From the NCBI RefSeq assembly GCF_026241135.1, contig NZ_JAPFGA010000006.1, positions 2,369 through 66,368 on the forward strand: a DNA stretch of 64,000 nucleotides, in the 5' to 3' direction. The notes under the pieces are model-generated. The model saw only the letters and a program-made list of their open reading frames with translations. It was not told the DNA's origin and searched no databases. Numbering within the stretch: position 1 is the first letter of the stretch; every line of letters starts with the position of its first letter. The DNA is from Galbibacter kalidii. Lineage in GTDB: Bacteria > Bacteroidota > Bacteroidia > Flavobacteriales > Flavobacteriaceae. The position numbers were made by a program, and so were the translations under genes. Shown in pieces: positions 25,037 to 33,971 of this stretch.

Positions 25037-25399
25037 ATGAAGTTATCAAAATCAGAAGAAGAAGTCATGAATCATTTGTGGAAGCTAAAAAAGGCTTTTA
25101 TGAAAGATCTGTTGGAGCAGTACGACAAGCCAAAGCCTGCCAATACTACCATTGCTACACTTTTAAAGCGTATGCAGGATAAAGGATTTGTTTCGTATAA
25201 GGTCTTTGGAAAATCCAGGGAATACTATCCTCTAGTTTCCAAAGAGAAATACTTTTCGAAACAGTTAAAGGGAATGATCAAAAACTTTTTTAATGATTCC
25301 CCAGCACAATTCGCTTCCTTTTTTACCGAGTCAACGGACTTGTCTGAAGAGGAACTCAAAGAATTGAGGAAGCTCATAGACCATCAACTTAAAAAATAG
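25037..25399 (+). CDS. BlaI/MecI/CopY family transcriptional repressor
   Basis: A 120-residue winged-helix repressor. It begins KLSKSEEEVMNHLWKLKKAF, continues with PANTTIATLLKRMQDKGFVS as recognition and wing region, and has a helical dimerisation end (FTESTDLSEEELKELRKLID). These repressors bind CTACA-type dyads and are cut by the paired M56 peptidase when a signal is sensed. It starts 23 bp after a strong operator and stops 5 bp before the M56 gene, so the two form one operon. The target is not necessarily beta-lactam resistance; no beta-lactamase lies nearby. Confidence 0.92.
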   Translation: MKLSKSEEEVMNHLWKLKKAFMKDLLEQYDKPKPANTTIATLLKRMQDKGFVSYKVFGKSREYYPLVSKEKYFSKQLKGMIKNFFNDSPAQFASFFTESTDLSEEELKELRKLIDHQLKK

Positions 25400-25404
25400 A
25401 ACCC

Positions 25405-27774
25405 ATGCTGTTTTATCTGCTAAAATCGGGAGCTTGTTTAGCTGTTTTGCTACTCTTCTATAAACTTGTTTTAGAGAAAGAGAGCATCCATACGTTTAAA
25501 CGTTACTACCTGCTGTTGTCGGTTGTGATCAGTTTTACAATTCCATTGATCACCTTTACCGAATATGTGGAAGTTACAGTAAATAATTTTCCGGTTGTTA
25601 TGGAGGGTGCTCCGATGGATACTGTTGCACTTGAGGAAAATCCGATTAATTATTGGCCTATGGTTTTATGGTCTGTTTATGGTGTTGGAATGTTGTTTTT
25701 CTTTATCCGGTTTGTGTTGAAGTTCAAAGAGATTATCAGCAGGATAAAAAACAATCCAAGATTCAGCTATTCCATTTTTACCAATGTTTTGTTGCAGGAA
25801 AAACTTCCGCCGCATTCCTTCTTAAAATATATCTTTTTAAACAAAGAAGACTATACCAACAATGCTATTCCGAAGGAAGTCCTTATCCATGAACAAACCC
25901 ATGTGAAGCAGCACCATTCAGCTGATATTATCCTGTTGGAAATAGCACAGATCATCTTTTGGTTCAACCCGCTAATCTTTTTCACCAAACGGTTGGTCAA
26001 ACTCAACCATGAGTTTTTGGCAGACCGTGAAGTGTTGAATTGCGGAGTGCATTCATCAGCATATCAACAATTATTATTGGCGTTCTCATCAAATGCCACA
26101 CCATTAACAACAATGGCAAGCGCCATTAATTATTCATCACTCAAAAAACGATTTGCAATTATGAAAAAACAAAGATCAACATCCACATGGCTAAAGTCGG
26201 CTTTATTATTGCCGCTCTTAGCAGTACTTATTTACAGCTTTAGCGATAAGGTTGTAGCACAGAAAGAATCCGTTTTTAATACTACGGAAGACATCAATAT
26301 CCATATTGATGATGATGGGGCTATCAGGTTGAACAATACACCTGTAACTTTAGAAAACTTTCAGGAAAAACTTAAAAAATTATCTGAAGAAGAAAAGCAA
26401 AACGGACTTGTGGCGCATCTTATGGTTTCACCTGAAACCAAAATGGGTGTCATCACTGATATTAAATCAGTATTGAATGGTTATGGAATTTTCATAAACA
26501 ATATTAAAAATGGTTCTTCAATTATTATGGAATCACCTCGTTATACTGTTCAGATCGATAAAGACTCTTATTATAGGAATGCTACATTTAAGATTGAACA
26601 GCAAGATGGGACATTTATAGAGAAAAAATATGAGGAGCTAACAGACGAGCAAAAAGCAAGGTTGCTGCCGCCACCCGCAAAACCTGTTAAAAAAATTCCA
26701 TCAAAGAAAGAGTTCGATTCATGGAAAAACCCATCGCAATACGGGGTGTGGTTAGACGGTAAGCATATAGCTAATGACAAACTGAATAAACTCTCTATAA
26801 ATGAGATACACGATTATGCCGTTAGCAGCTTACTAAAAAATGCAAAAGATTACGGCAAGTATAAATACCATTTAAGTATTTATACAAATGCTTATTACAG
26901 ATTAAAATACAAAACTGGAAATTACCCAACACCTCTTGGACCGGAAACAGAAATTATTTTTACCAAAGAAAATTCTTTGAACATTTCAACAGGTAAAAAA
27001 CAGGCTCTTAAGGGGCAAGTAGGTTATATTTCCCCAAACGGTCAAGTGGATATTACTTCATTTTATGATGATGATGTGTCTCAAATTTCTTACGATACGC
27101 AACAGACGGCTAAGGAAGGTTCAATAGAGGAGGGGACTATACAGGATCCGGTAGAACAATACAAGAGTAAGTATAAAATATACAAAACCCTAATGGATAA
27201 ACCACCGCATTACATTGAGAAGCCAAAAGAAGAACAAGAAAAAATGGATGCATTGTTTTCTGATTTGGGCGGTATGTATTTTAGATTATCCCGTAAAAAT
27301 AAAAGACTTGTAGAACGTCCGAAAAACCCTATATGGCCATATATAAGACTTAGAAAGGAAGACAGGATTTACTTCAAAAAATTTGAAGAGCTTACCAAAG
27401 AAGAAAAAGAGCAGTTGCCGCCGCCGCCTCCTGTAAAGGAAGTAATAAAAGTGGTTGAGGAAGATGAAATTATTGAAGTAGAAGTAGAAGTAGAAGAAGT
27501 TATTGAGGTCGTTGAAGCCCCGGAAGTATCAGAACAAATAGAAGTAATAGAAGTTGTTGAAGTGCCCATAGCCCCTCCTGCACCGCCTAACCCTGTGGAG
27601 CATTTAAAAGAGTTGGAAAAAAAGAATGCGAACTTTTACTATAACGGCAAGAAGATCACAGCCAAAAAAGCTATTGAAATAGTTAAAAACAAAAAAACAA
27701 TCAACATTTCTGTCAAGGAAGTAAATATGGAGGCCCCTGAGGTTAAACTTTCTGATGAACCTATTCAAAACTGA
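25405..27774 (+). CDS. M56 (BlaR1-like) sensor metallopeptidase with long extracytoplasmic C-terminus
   Basis: A 789-residue membrane peptidase. It has N-terminal helices (about 1-110) and a zinc site VLIHEQTHVKQ (H162-E-x-x-H166) with the third ligand in HEFLADREVL (E203). A further membrane segment lies at about 265-285. The long C-terminal part (about 290-789) is extracytoplasmic. It has no penicillin-binding domain; it has two related segments ending PPPA or PPPP, a strongly acidic Val/Glu/Ile/Pro tract (about 680-725) and a final FYYNGKKITAKKAIEIVKNK module. In this family the peptidase cleaves its BlaI partner. The lack of a beta-lactam sensor suggests a cell-envelope or other signal, perhaps a TonB-like periplasm-spanning role for the tract. 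Confidence 0.9.
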   Translation: MLFYLLKSGACLAVLLLFYKLVLEKESIHTFKRYYLLLSVVISFTIPLITFTEYVEVTVNNFPVVMEGAPMDTVALEENPINYWPMVLWSVYGVGMLFFFIRFVLKFKEIISRIKNNPRFSYSIFTNVLLQEKLPPHSFLKYIFLNKEDYTNNAIPKEVLIHEQTHVKQHHSADIILLEIAQIIFWFNPLIFFTKRLVKLNHEFLADREVLNCGVHSSAYQQLLLAFSSNATPLTTMASAINYSSLKKRFAIMKKQRSTSTWLKSALLLPLLAVLIYSFSDKVVAQKESVFNTTEDINIHIDDDGAIRLNNTPVTLENFQEKLKKLSEEEKQNGLVAHLMVSPETKMGVITDIKSVLNGYGIFINNIKNGSSIIMESPRYTVQIDKDSYYRNATFKIEQQDGTFIEKKYEELTDEQKARLLPPPAKPVKKIPSKKEFDSWKNPSQYGVWLDGKHIANDKLNKLSINEIHDYAVSSLLKNAKDYGKYKYHLSIYTNAYYRLKYKTGNYPTPLGPETEIIFTKENSLNISTGKKQALKGQVGYISPNGQVDITSFYDDDVSQISYDTQQTAKEGSIEEGTIQDPVEQYKSKYKIYKTLMDKPPHYIEKPKEEQEKMDALFSDLGGMYFRLSRKNKRLVERPKNPIWPYIRLRKEDRIYFKKFEELTKEEKEQLPPPPPVKEVIKVVEEDEIIEVEVEVEEVIEVVEAPEVSEQIEVIEVVEVPIAPPAPPNPVEHLKELEKKNANFYYNGKKITAKKAIEIVKNKKTINISVKEVNMEAPEVKLSDEPIQN

Positions 27775-28034
27775 TAAATAAAGTTGTTATAATCATTCCA
27801 GATGTTAAAAATACAGGCCGTATATTCCGTTAATCAATTAAAAAGATTGTTTTCTGAGACAAAACACACACATTCAGTGATTAAATTATAAGCTCGGGAT
27901 TTTACACCCCTAAGCAACTGATAGACTATAGCTTTTAAAAAGTATGAGAAAATAATCGTAATTGTTATAAGTAAAATTGTAAGTCGAAAAAAAATGCTAT
28001 CTTAGAATTCAATTAGGATTAAATTTCATAATAT
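27775..28034. other. Spacer after the BlaI-M56 operon
   Basis: AT-rich and without a credible frame on either strand. It probably holds the promoter of the small membrane protein gene at 28,035. Confidence 0.4.
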
Positions 28035-28223
28035 ATGAAAGTGAAAACTAAAGTGAAATGGTATAACGACCCACAGATGGTGGGTACTTTGTTAATTTTT
28101 TGGCCTCCAATTGGATTATACGGACTTTACAAAAGTGAGACTATAAAATCAAAATGGAAAAAATTAACTTACGGAGCTCTTGCTCTAGTTTGTATCTTGT
28201 TGGCAACAAATTACCTCGTCTAA
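28035..28223 (+). CDS. Small membrane protein
   Basis: A 62-residue protein with two hydrophobic segments (about 15-31, VGTLLIFWPPIGLYGLYKSE region, and about 45-61). The basic residues near the start and between the segments would set the topology with both ends inside. Proteins of this kind are widespread in Bacteroidetes without assigned function. It is followed by a sequence containing GGTCGGATTTTG and the conserved cassette-like upstream motif. Its frame and ribosome-binding region look real, but I cannot name it. Confidence 0.6.
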   Translation: MKVKTKVKWYNDPQMVGTLLIFWPPIGLYGLYKSETIKSKWKKLTYGALALVCILLATNYLV

Positions 28224-28299
28224 TTTCTTTTTTTTGGATTACTTCCACTGGTCGGATTTTGCTTATGAGTGGATGTTTGCGCTAACGTGAGAGAAAATG

Positions 28300-28330
28300 T
28301 ATTTTAGTATTTATATAGCGAGTTGGCAGC
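28300..28330 (+). repeat. Conserved upstream motif of cassette-like genes, copy 3
   Basis: TTTTAGTATTTATATAGCGA followed by GTTGGCAGCAAG lies 30 bp before a small lipoprotein gene. It corresponds to copies 1 and 2, which lie upstream of accessory genes on the minus strand at 17.06 and 18.6 kb. After this gene, at 28,928, CCAGTTGCCAACATCGGTTG resembles the matching gene-end side. Confidence 0.5.
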
Positions 28331-28354
28331 AAGTACCAAAAGAAGCTAAAACCG

Positions 28355-28924
28355 ATGAAGAAAATTTTATTCATTTTTATTTTAATATCAATTACTAGTT
28401 GTGCTGAGAAAAAAAGTACGAAATCCGAGCAAATAATAAAATATTACGAAGGCTTTAAAAATTCCGATTACAACCAGATAAAAAGAACGATATCTGACAG
28501 TCTCACAATTATTGAGGGTGATTATACAATGGCCTACACACCTGAAAGTTTTTATAACCAATTTAAATGGGATTCTGTTTTTAAGCCAGTTTATAAGTTG
28601 GTTAGCTTAGAAAATGAGAATAAGCAAGTCGTTGCTACTGTCTCTGTGAATTCTTTAAGATTTGAATTTTTGAAGAATAATCCTTTGACTTGTAAACATA
28701 AGTTCCATTTTAAATCAGGAAAAATAAACAAAATTGAAACCTTAGATTGTATTGATGCAAATTGGGAAATATGGCAAAAAGAAAGGGACACTCTAGTAAA
28801 TTGGGTGAAGTTTAACCATCCTGAACTGGATGGGTTTATTAACGATTTAAATATGAAAGGTGCTATAGATTATTTAAACGCAATTGAATTATATAAAAAG
28901 AGTCAAGTTAAAGTAATAGAATAA
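28355..28924 (+). CDS. Lipoprotein, nuclear transport factor 2/SnoaL-like
   Basis: A 189-residue lipoprotein with lipobox ITSC (Cys16). The mature region looks like a cystatin/NTF2-type alpha-beta cone: EQIIKYYEGFKNSDYNQIKR near the start, then SFYNQFKWDSVFKPVYKLVS and HKFHFKSGKINKIETLDCID. The assignment is by pattern only. Two cysteines (in TCK and DCID) could form a disulfide. It is flanked on both sides by the conserved cassette-like sequences, suggesting it travels as a single gene. Confidence 0.65.
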   Translation: MKKILFIFILISITSCAEKKSTKSEQIIKYYEGFKNSDYNQIKRTISDSLTIIEGDYTMAYTPESFYNQFKWDSVFKPVYKLVSLENENKQVVATVSVNSLRFEFLKNNPLTCKHKFHFKSGKINKIETLDCIDANWEIWQKERDTLVNWVKFNHPELDGFINDLNMKGAIDYLNAIELYKKSQVKVIE

Positions 28925-29166
28925 ATACCAGTTGCCAACATCGGTTGCACAAGCCTATAAATTGTAAAATATTGACACCCATAGCCACTTTTTAAGACTT
29001 GTTGGTTAAAATCGAAATACCACACGATGCTCCCGAAGCTTTGGGGGTGTGGTAGCGTTGCTCTTGCGTAAATGTTTATATCATAAAGGTTTATAAATGA
29101 GTTAAGATGCATTTGCACGCAACTTTTCCATAAAAATAGCATCTTATAAAAAACTTAAATGCGTTT

Positions 29167-29598
29167 ATGATGCGACAAATAGCGATAATAGCCCTTCTGA
29201 TTTCTTTTTTGGGTTGTAGCGATAAAGATGATAATGATGACCAATCAGGTTGTTCCGGGCTTGCTTGTACGGAGCAATTTGTGACCATTACGGTCTCTGT
29301 TAAAGACCCGGTAGGAGACCCGGTGGCCTTGGATAGTTTTGCCGTTACGACCATCGATTCCGGAAAAGATATTACAAGGGAGGTGAACGACAGTGAATTT
29401 GAAATGATGAAAGCATCCGGAACCTATCCGCTATTCGGGGACGAACACCGAAAAACTTACGAGAAGACAACAGTTGAGGTAAATTTTAAAGGATTTGATG
29501 AGAGCGATCAGGAAATTGTAAGTGCTTATTTCAAGGTCGGAGCAGATTGTTGCCACGTATATTTAGCCGAAGGGGAAACAGATATTGTAATTGATTAA
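29167..29598 (+). CDS. Lipoprotein of unknown function
   Basis: A 143-residue product with lipobox SFLGC (Cys17), then an acidic linker (DKDDNDDQ). The mature part contains CSGLACTEQFVTITVSVKDP, a small beta-sandwich-like region with four further cysteines (two early, CC near residue 127). I do not recognise the family. The first of two ATGs (29,167) was kept; the second would shorten it by one residue. It is 8 bp before another lipoprotein gene, so the two are a pair. Confidence 0.7.
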   Translation: MMRQIAIIALLISFLGCSDKDDNDDQSGCSGLACTEQFVTITVSVKDPVGDPVALDSFAVTTIDSGKDITREVNDSEFEMMKASGTYPLFGDEHRKTYEKTTVEVNFKGFDESDQEIVSAYFKVGADCCHVYLAEGETDIVID

Positions 29599-29606
29599 AA
29601 TAGATA

Positions 29607-30080
29607 ATGATGAAAAATTTAAAGCTAATCGGATTACTCCTTTTGATTGGGGCTTTTATTTCTTGTAATAATGATGATGACGCAACATCATACGAAGCCA
29701 ATTACTTGATTTTCGGTCATTTCTACGGAATGTGTGCCGGGGAATCCTGTGTTGAAACATTTAAACTGACCGATGATAAGTTGTTTGAAGACACAAAAGA
29801 TGACTATACAAAGAAGGAATTCAGTTTTGCAGAGCAATCGGACAGTAAATTTGAACAAGTCAAGGATTTGCCTAGTTTTATCCCCAATCAATTGCTTAAT
29901 GAAAAGGATTCGGTTTTTGGTTGTCCCGATTGTGCAGATGCCGGAGGGTTATTTATCCGCTACTTAGAAAACGGAAATGTAAAAAGTTGGAGAATCGATC
30001 AAGTAAAAGCCAATGTCCCCGAATACTTACACAGTTTTATGGACAAAGTAAATGAAAAGATAGAACTGATAAATAACTAA
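29607..30080 (+). CDS. Lipoprotein of unknown function, paired with the upstream one
   Basis: A 157-residue product with lipobox AFISC (Cys20), then an acidic start (NNDDDATSYEANYLIFGHFY). Four cysteines stand out: GMCAGESCVE near residue 48 and CPDC near residue 108, both CxxxxC or CxxC-like. Such small envelope proteins often come in operons with related lipoproteins. No domain is recognised. It follows its partner at 8 bp on the same strand. Confidence 0.7.
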   Translation: MMKNLKLIGLLLLIGAFISCNNDDDATSYEANYLIFGHFYGMCAGESCVETFKLTDDKLFEDTKDDYTKKEFSFAEQSDSKFEQVKDLPSFIPNQLLNEKDSVFGCPDCADAGGLFIRYLENGNVKSWRIDQVKANVPEYLHSFMDKVNEKIELINN

Positions 30081-30144
30081 AAATCACTAGCCAATAAACA
30101 AACCCTGAATCCCAGGTATCATATTGCAAAAATCCTGTCTTACA

Positions 30145-30233
30145 TCCCCCTCCGGCTCCCCCCTAAAGGGGAGTGAAGTATCGCAATCTTTCTCCTCCCC
30201 TTAGGGGAGGCTGGGAGGGGATAACTCCCGGAT
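30145..30233. repeat. Dispersed CCCCT/AGGGG palindromic repeat
   Basis: TCCCCCTCCGGCTCCCCCCT then AAAGGGG is followed, after about 25 bp, by CTCCCCTTAGGGGAGGCTGG then GAGGGG. The two parts are roughly mirror copies of each other. A related sequence lies inside the VCBS gene at 63,409-63,438. It follows the lipoprotein pair and may also act as a transcription end. Confidence 0.7.
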
Positions 30234-30295
30234 CCCATGTAACATTTTGACTGATTTCACGTTATATAGTTTTATCAATCAAAATCATAGGTGTT

Positions 30296-31396
30296 ATGTT
30301 AAACTCGTTTTTCCGGATGTGCTCCGGAGCTGATACTGAATTGCTGGAGGAGTGCTCTAAAGCCGAACAGATAAAACAAGCCGGGATAGGGGCTACAGTG
30401 TTTTTTACAGCCGTGATGGCTTTTATAGCGTGTTCTTATGCCCTTTATACCGTATTCGACAATGTTCTTATTGCGGTCTTCTTCGGTCTCGTATGGGGCT
30501 TACTTATTTTCAATTTGGATAGGTTCATCGTTTCTACAATAAAAAAACGGGATAATTTCCGAAGTGAATTCCTTCAGGCGGTACCGCGGATTATCCTAGC
30601 GATTATCATTGCCGTTGTGATTGCCAAACCCTTGGAGCTTAAAATTTTTGAGAAGGAAATAGATCGGGTGTTGTTGGAGGAAAAGAATCAGATGACACTG
30701 GACAACCAAGAGCAAATAGCACTTCAATACAACCCGGAAACGACACAGTTACAAACCGAAATCGACGCCCTAAAAGCGGGAATTTCAGAAAAAGAAGCAG
30801 AGGTAAACAATTTGTACGATACCTATATTGCTGAAGCCGAAGGCCGCGAAGGCACCCTAAAGATTGGGAAAGGACCTGTTTACAAAGAAAAGAGGGAAAA
30901 ACATGACGCTGCTTTGTCGGAACTACAAGCGTTGAGGTTGGGAAACAACAGTAAAATCGCTGAAAAAGAAAGTCAGATAGCAGCTTTAGAGATGGATTAT
31001 AAAGGAAAGGTGGCAGACACACAGCCGACCATTGATGGCTTCGACGGACTTATGGCGAGGATATCGGCTTTGGATGAACTGCCTTGGTTTCCTTCGTTTT
31101 TTATTTTCCTGTTGTTCTTGGCGATTGAAACCGCTCCGGTGATATCAAAATTATTGGCTCCGAAAGGGGAATATGACATGAAACTGGAAGATGCCGAAAG
31201 CACGGTAAAAACCTGGGTCGATCAAAAAGAATATCAGCGTAAACAACAATTGGCTACCGATGCCCAAATAAATGACAAGGTATATGAAGATCTGGCCGGG
31301 GAAGAAGAACTCTATGCCTATAAACAAAAAATGGCACGGGAGATCATGCAATTGCAGGCTGATGCTTTTTATAAGCAACAGAAGCGAAATTTATAA
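30296..31396 (+). CDS. DUF4407 membrane protein
   Basis: A 366-residue membrane protein. It begins SFFRMCSGADTELLEECSKA, a typical DUF4407 start. Three or four hydrophobic segments follow (about 32-53, 60-78, 97-115 and a late one about 257-277, FPSFFIFLLFLAIETAPVIS). Between them lies a long charged coiled-coil (about 120-245). The family is widespread in Bacteroidetes, probably an inner-membrane protein with a large periplasmic or cytoplasmic coil. Function is unknown. The gene seems to be transcribed alone after the CCCCT repeat. Confidence 0.9.
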   Translation: MLNSFFRMCSGADTELLEECSKAEQIKQAGIGATVFFTAVMAFIACSYALYTVFDNVLIAVFFGLVWGLLIFNLDRFIVSTIKKRDNFRSEFLQAVPRIILAIIIAVVIAKPLELKIFEKEIDRVLLEEKNQMTLDNQEQIALQYNPETTQLQTEIDALKAGISEKEAEVNNLYDTYIAEAEGREGTLKIGKGPVYKEKREKHDAALSELQALRLGNNSKIAEKESQIAALEMDYKGKVADTQPTIDGFDGLMARISALDELPWFPSFFIFLLFLAIETAPVISKLLAPKGEYDMKLEDAESTVKTWVDQKEYQRKQQLATDAQINDKVYEDLAGEEELYAYKQKMAREIMQLQADAFYKQQKRNL

Positions 31397-31450
31397 ATAA
31401 ATCTCTTTATATTGTCCTGCCGTTAAAGATAGATGACATAACATAAAACA

Positions 31451-32953
31451 ATGAATTTCAATTTGGAAGGAGTCTCCCTCAGACTTAAAACCTACAATTG
31501 GACTGCAATATTTTTCCTTTTTTTGGGAATTACATTGTTTATCAGGTTTCCTTTTTTCTTTCGTGACTATATCGACCGTGATGAGAGCACTTTTATCCTC
31601 ATGGGACAGTCCATCGTTGATGGTCACCTGCCATATATGACCCTGTGGGACCTGAAACCACCCTTGCTGTTTTATTTTTTTGCGGCTGTAATTTTTCTCT
31701 TCGGAAAAAGTTTTATAGCCATTCGATTGATCGGATCCTTGCTTATTGTGGCTTCTGCCATGATCGTTTACGTTATTTCAAAAAAAATGTCAAATGAGAA
31801 GATTGCTCTGCTCGGGGGGTTGTTGCTTATTTTAACTTCAAGCCTTTTTGGGAATATTCAGGGGGTGATGAGTGAGCACATCTCTATATTTTTCTATTTG
31901 CCTGCACTTTATTTCCTGTGGAAATATCCAAGCCGTCTGTTTGGGATTTTTTGTGCCGGATTGTTGCTGGGTTGCTCTATAATGACAAAACTGAATATGG
32001 TCTATCCGGGATTGCTTTTGGGATTGTTTTTGTGCGGAAGTAGTTTTTATAGAAACATCATGAGGGGTGTTAAAAACGGAGTTGTTTTGTTTTTAGGAAC
32101 TGCCACGACAATCGTTCTCACGGCTTTGCCATATATATTGATCGATCGTTTTGATGTTTGGTGGAATTCGGTCATTATGGCGGCGATAGTATATAATCCG
32201 GAAGGTTCTCCTCTCAATAAATGGGTTATGATTTTGCTTGTTGTAATGTTTGCAGTGCTGTTCTATAGGTTTTATAAAAAACATATACGACATAACAATA
32301 CCCTTAAAAATCTTTATCCACTTATCGCTTTCTCTTTTTTGGGTGTGATGATTTCTTTCATTGATGTCGGGAAAATCAACGGACATTATTTAATTCAGGC
32401 CTATCCCTTTTTGATCATGATGCTCTGTGGATGGATTGCCACACTAAAAAAAGCAGAAAATTGGTCTTATAAATGGGTGCTGTTAGTGCTTATTTTTGTC
32501 ACACCCGTAGAAGCCTATTTGGAATATGGCGTGTTGGGCAAACGTTTGGCAGAAGGAAAATCCCTGTACAACGAAGAAGGCTTTGAAATTCCTCAATATT
32601 TCAGCGAACAGAAAATTGATCCGGAGAATATCTTGTTTATGAATTTTCATATCGGGTATTGGATCATGGATGAAAATATTCCATCAAAAGTAATGACCCA
32701 TCCATCTAATATATATAGAGATGAGCTTTTTTCTTATATGGGAATTCAAGAGGATACATCCGAAGAAGAGATCTTGCGTATATTCAATATTGTAAAACCG
32801 GACTATATTGTTGGACCCCAACCGAAAAAAATATACAGGACAAAAGATACATCAGATATCGAAGAGGTTAAATATTTCCACAATTTATTGAGGAAAAATT
32901 ATCAGATTCAAGAGATTGTCGGTACAGCCGGAATATATAAGCGGAAGGGGTAG
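31451..32953 (+). CDS. ArnT/PMT-like (GT39-type) membrane glycosyltransferase
   Basis: A 500-residue protein with about 11 membrane helices. Near the start it has FRDYIDRDESTFILMGQSIV, with the acidic pair (D44, E45) typical of the first periplasmic loop of GT-C enzymes, and then GHLPYMTLWDLKPPLLFYFF, the family landmark. Helices continue to about residue 360, followed by a soluble C-terminal domain (about 370-500). Such enzymes move a sugar from a polyprenyl carrier to lipid or protein in the periplasm. No acceptor gene lies adjacent. It is likely transcribed separately from the phosphoesterase at 33,027. Confidence 0.85.
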   Translation: MNFNLEGVSLRLKTYNWTAIFFLFLGITLFIRFPFFFRDYIDRDESTFILMGQSIVDGHLPYMTLWDLKPPLLFYFFAAVIFLFGKSFIAIRLIGSLLIVASAMIVYVISKKMSNEKIALLGGLLLILTSSLFGNIQGVMSEHISIFFYLPALYFLWKYPSRLFGIFCAGLLLGCSIMTKLNMVYPGLLLGLFLCGSSFYRNIMRGVKNGVVLFLGTATTIVLTALPYILIDRFDVWWNSVIMAAIVYNPEGSPLNKWVMILLVVMFAVLFYRFYKKHIRHNNTLKNLYPLIAFSFLGVMISFIDVGKINGHYLIQAYPFLIMMLCGWIATLKKAENWSYKWVLLVLIFVTPVEAYLEYGVLGKRLAEGKSLYNEEGFEIPQYFSEQKIDPENILFMNFHIGYWIMDENIPSKVMTHPSNIYRDELFSYMGIQEDTSEEEILRIFNIVKPDYIVGPQPKKIYRTKDTSDIEEVKYFHNLLRKNYQIQEIVGTAGIYKRKG

Positions 32954-33026
32954 AATATTCTTATCAACGTTTGGGAATACTTCAGCAAAAAATAAATCCT
33001 ATAGATTATTTATTTAAATTTAAACC

Positions 33027-33926
33027 ATGTCTACAAAGAAACGTTTTGACAGGGCATATAAGAACGCGGGTGTCATCGAATTTGATGACACTTCTAAATT
33101 TGTGCTTTTTAGTGATTGCCACAGGGGAGACAATAGTTTTGCCGATGACTTTGCCAATAACAGAAATACATATTACCATGCTTTAAAACAATATTATAAG
33201 ACAGGTTTTACCTATTGTGAATTAGGCGACGGTAACGAATTGTGGGAAAACCTTCATTTTAAAAGCATTTTCGATTCTCATAAGAATATCTTTTTGTTGC
33301 TAAAACAATTTCATGACGAAGGAAAGCTGCATTTTATCTACGGAAACCACGACATGGTGTATGAAGACGAGGCGGTTATAAAAAAGCATTACGATACCTG
33401 GTTGGATCCGGATTTGGAAGAAGAAGTGCCCTTTATGCCGAACTTGAAATATCATGAAGGACTTATTTTAAGACACAAACAAACGGGACAAGAGTTGTTC
33501 CTTATCCATGGGCATCAAGCTGATTGGTGGAATTACACCTTTTGGAAATGGAGCCGTTTTATGGTGAGGGTTTTATGGCGACCCCTGCAAGTCATTGGGA
33601 TTTCAGATCCTACCAGTCCGGCAAAAAACAATTTTGAGCTTATAAAAGTCGAACGGCGTACCAAAAAGTGGATAGCCGATAATAACAACCGATTTACCAT
33701 CATCGGACATACACACAGACCCCGCTTTCCCGAACCCGGAGACCTTGCTTTCTTCAACGCCGGCAGCTGTGTGCATCCCAGAAGTATTACCGGAATAGAA
33801 ATAGAAAAGGGAAAGATCAAGCTCATCAAATGGTATGTCGATACCACCGAAGAAGGGGTGCTAAAAGTAGTGAGGGAAGTGCTTGAAAAACCACAAAAAC
33901 TAATTGATTATCAGCTGAAACATTAA
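33027..33926 (+). CDS. Calcineurin-type metallophosphoesterase
   Basis: A 299-residue enzyme with the full metal-binding series: LFSDCHRGD (D30, H32), ELGDGNELW as the GDxxD-like site, YGNHDMV (GNHD), HGHQADWW and the final IIGHTHRPRF (GHTH). This arrangement resembles UDP-2,3-diacylglucosamine hydrolase-like (LpxH-type) and other phosphoesterases, but the substrate is not evident. There is no signal peptide, so it acts in the cytoplasm. It ends 45 bp before an SGNH hydrolase on the same strand. Confidence 0.88.
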   Translation: MSTKKRFDRAYKNAGVIEFDDTSKFVLFSDCHRGDNSFADDFANNRNTYYHALKQYYKTGFTYCELGDGNELWENLHFKSIFDSHKNIFLLLKQFHDEGKLHFIYGNHDMVYEDEAVIKKHYDTWLDPDLEEEVPFMPNLKYHEGLILRHKQTGQELFLIHGHQADWWNYTFWKWSRFMVRVLWRPLQVIGISDPTSPAKNNFELIKVERRTKKWIADNNNRFTIIGHTHRPRFPEPGDLAFFNAGSCVHPRSITGIEIEKGKIKLIKWYVDTTEEGVLKVVREVLEKPQKLIDYQLKH

Positions 33927-33971
33927 AATAGCAGATAAAAAAGTACTTTTGTTGTAGGAAAATATAAAAGA

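Noticed and set aside
25037-27774. A beta-lactam resistance operon
   Set aside because: The M56 protein lacks a penicillin-binding domain and no beta-lactamase gene is near.
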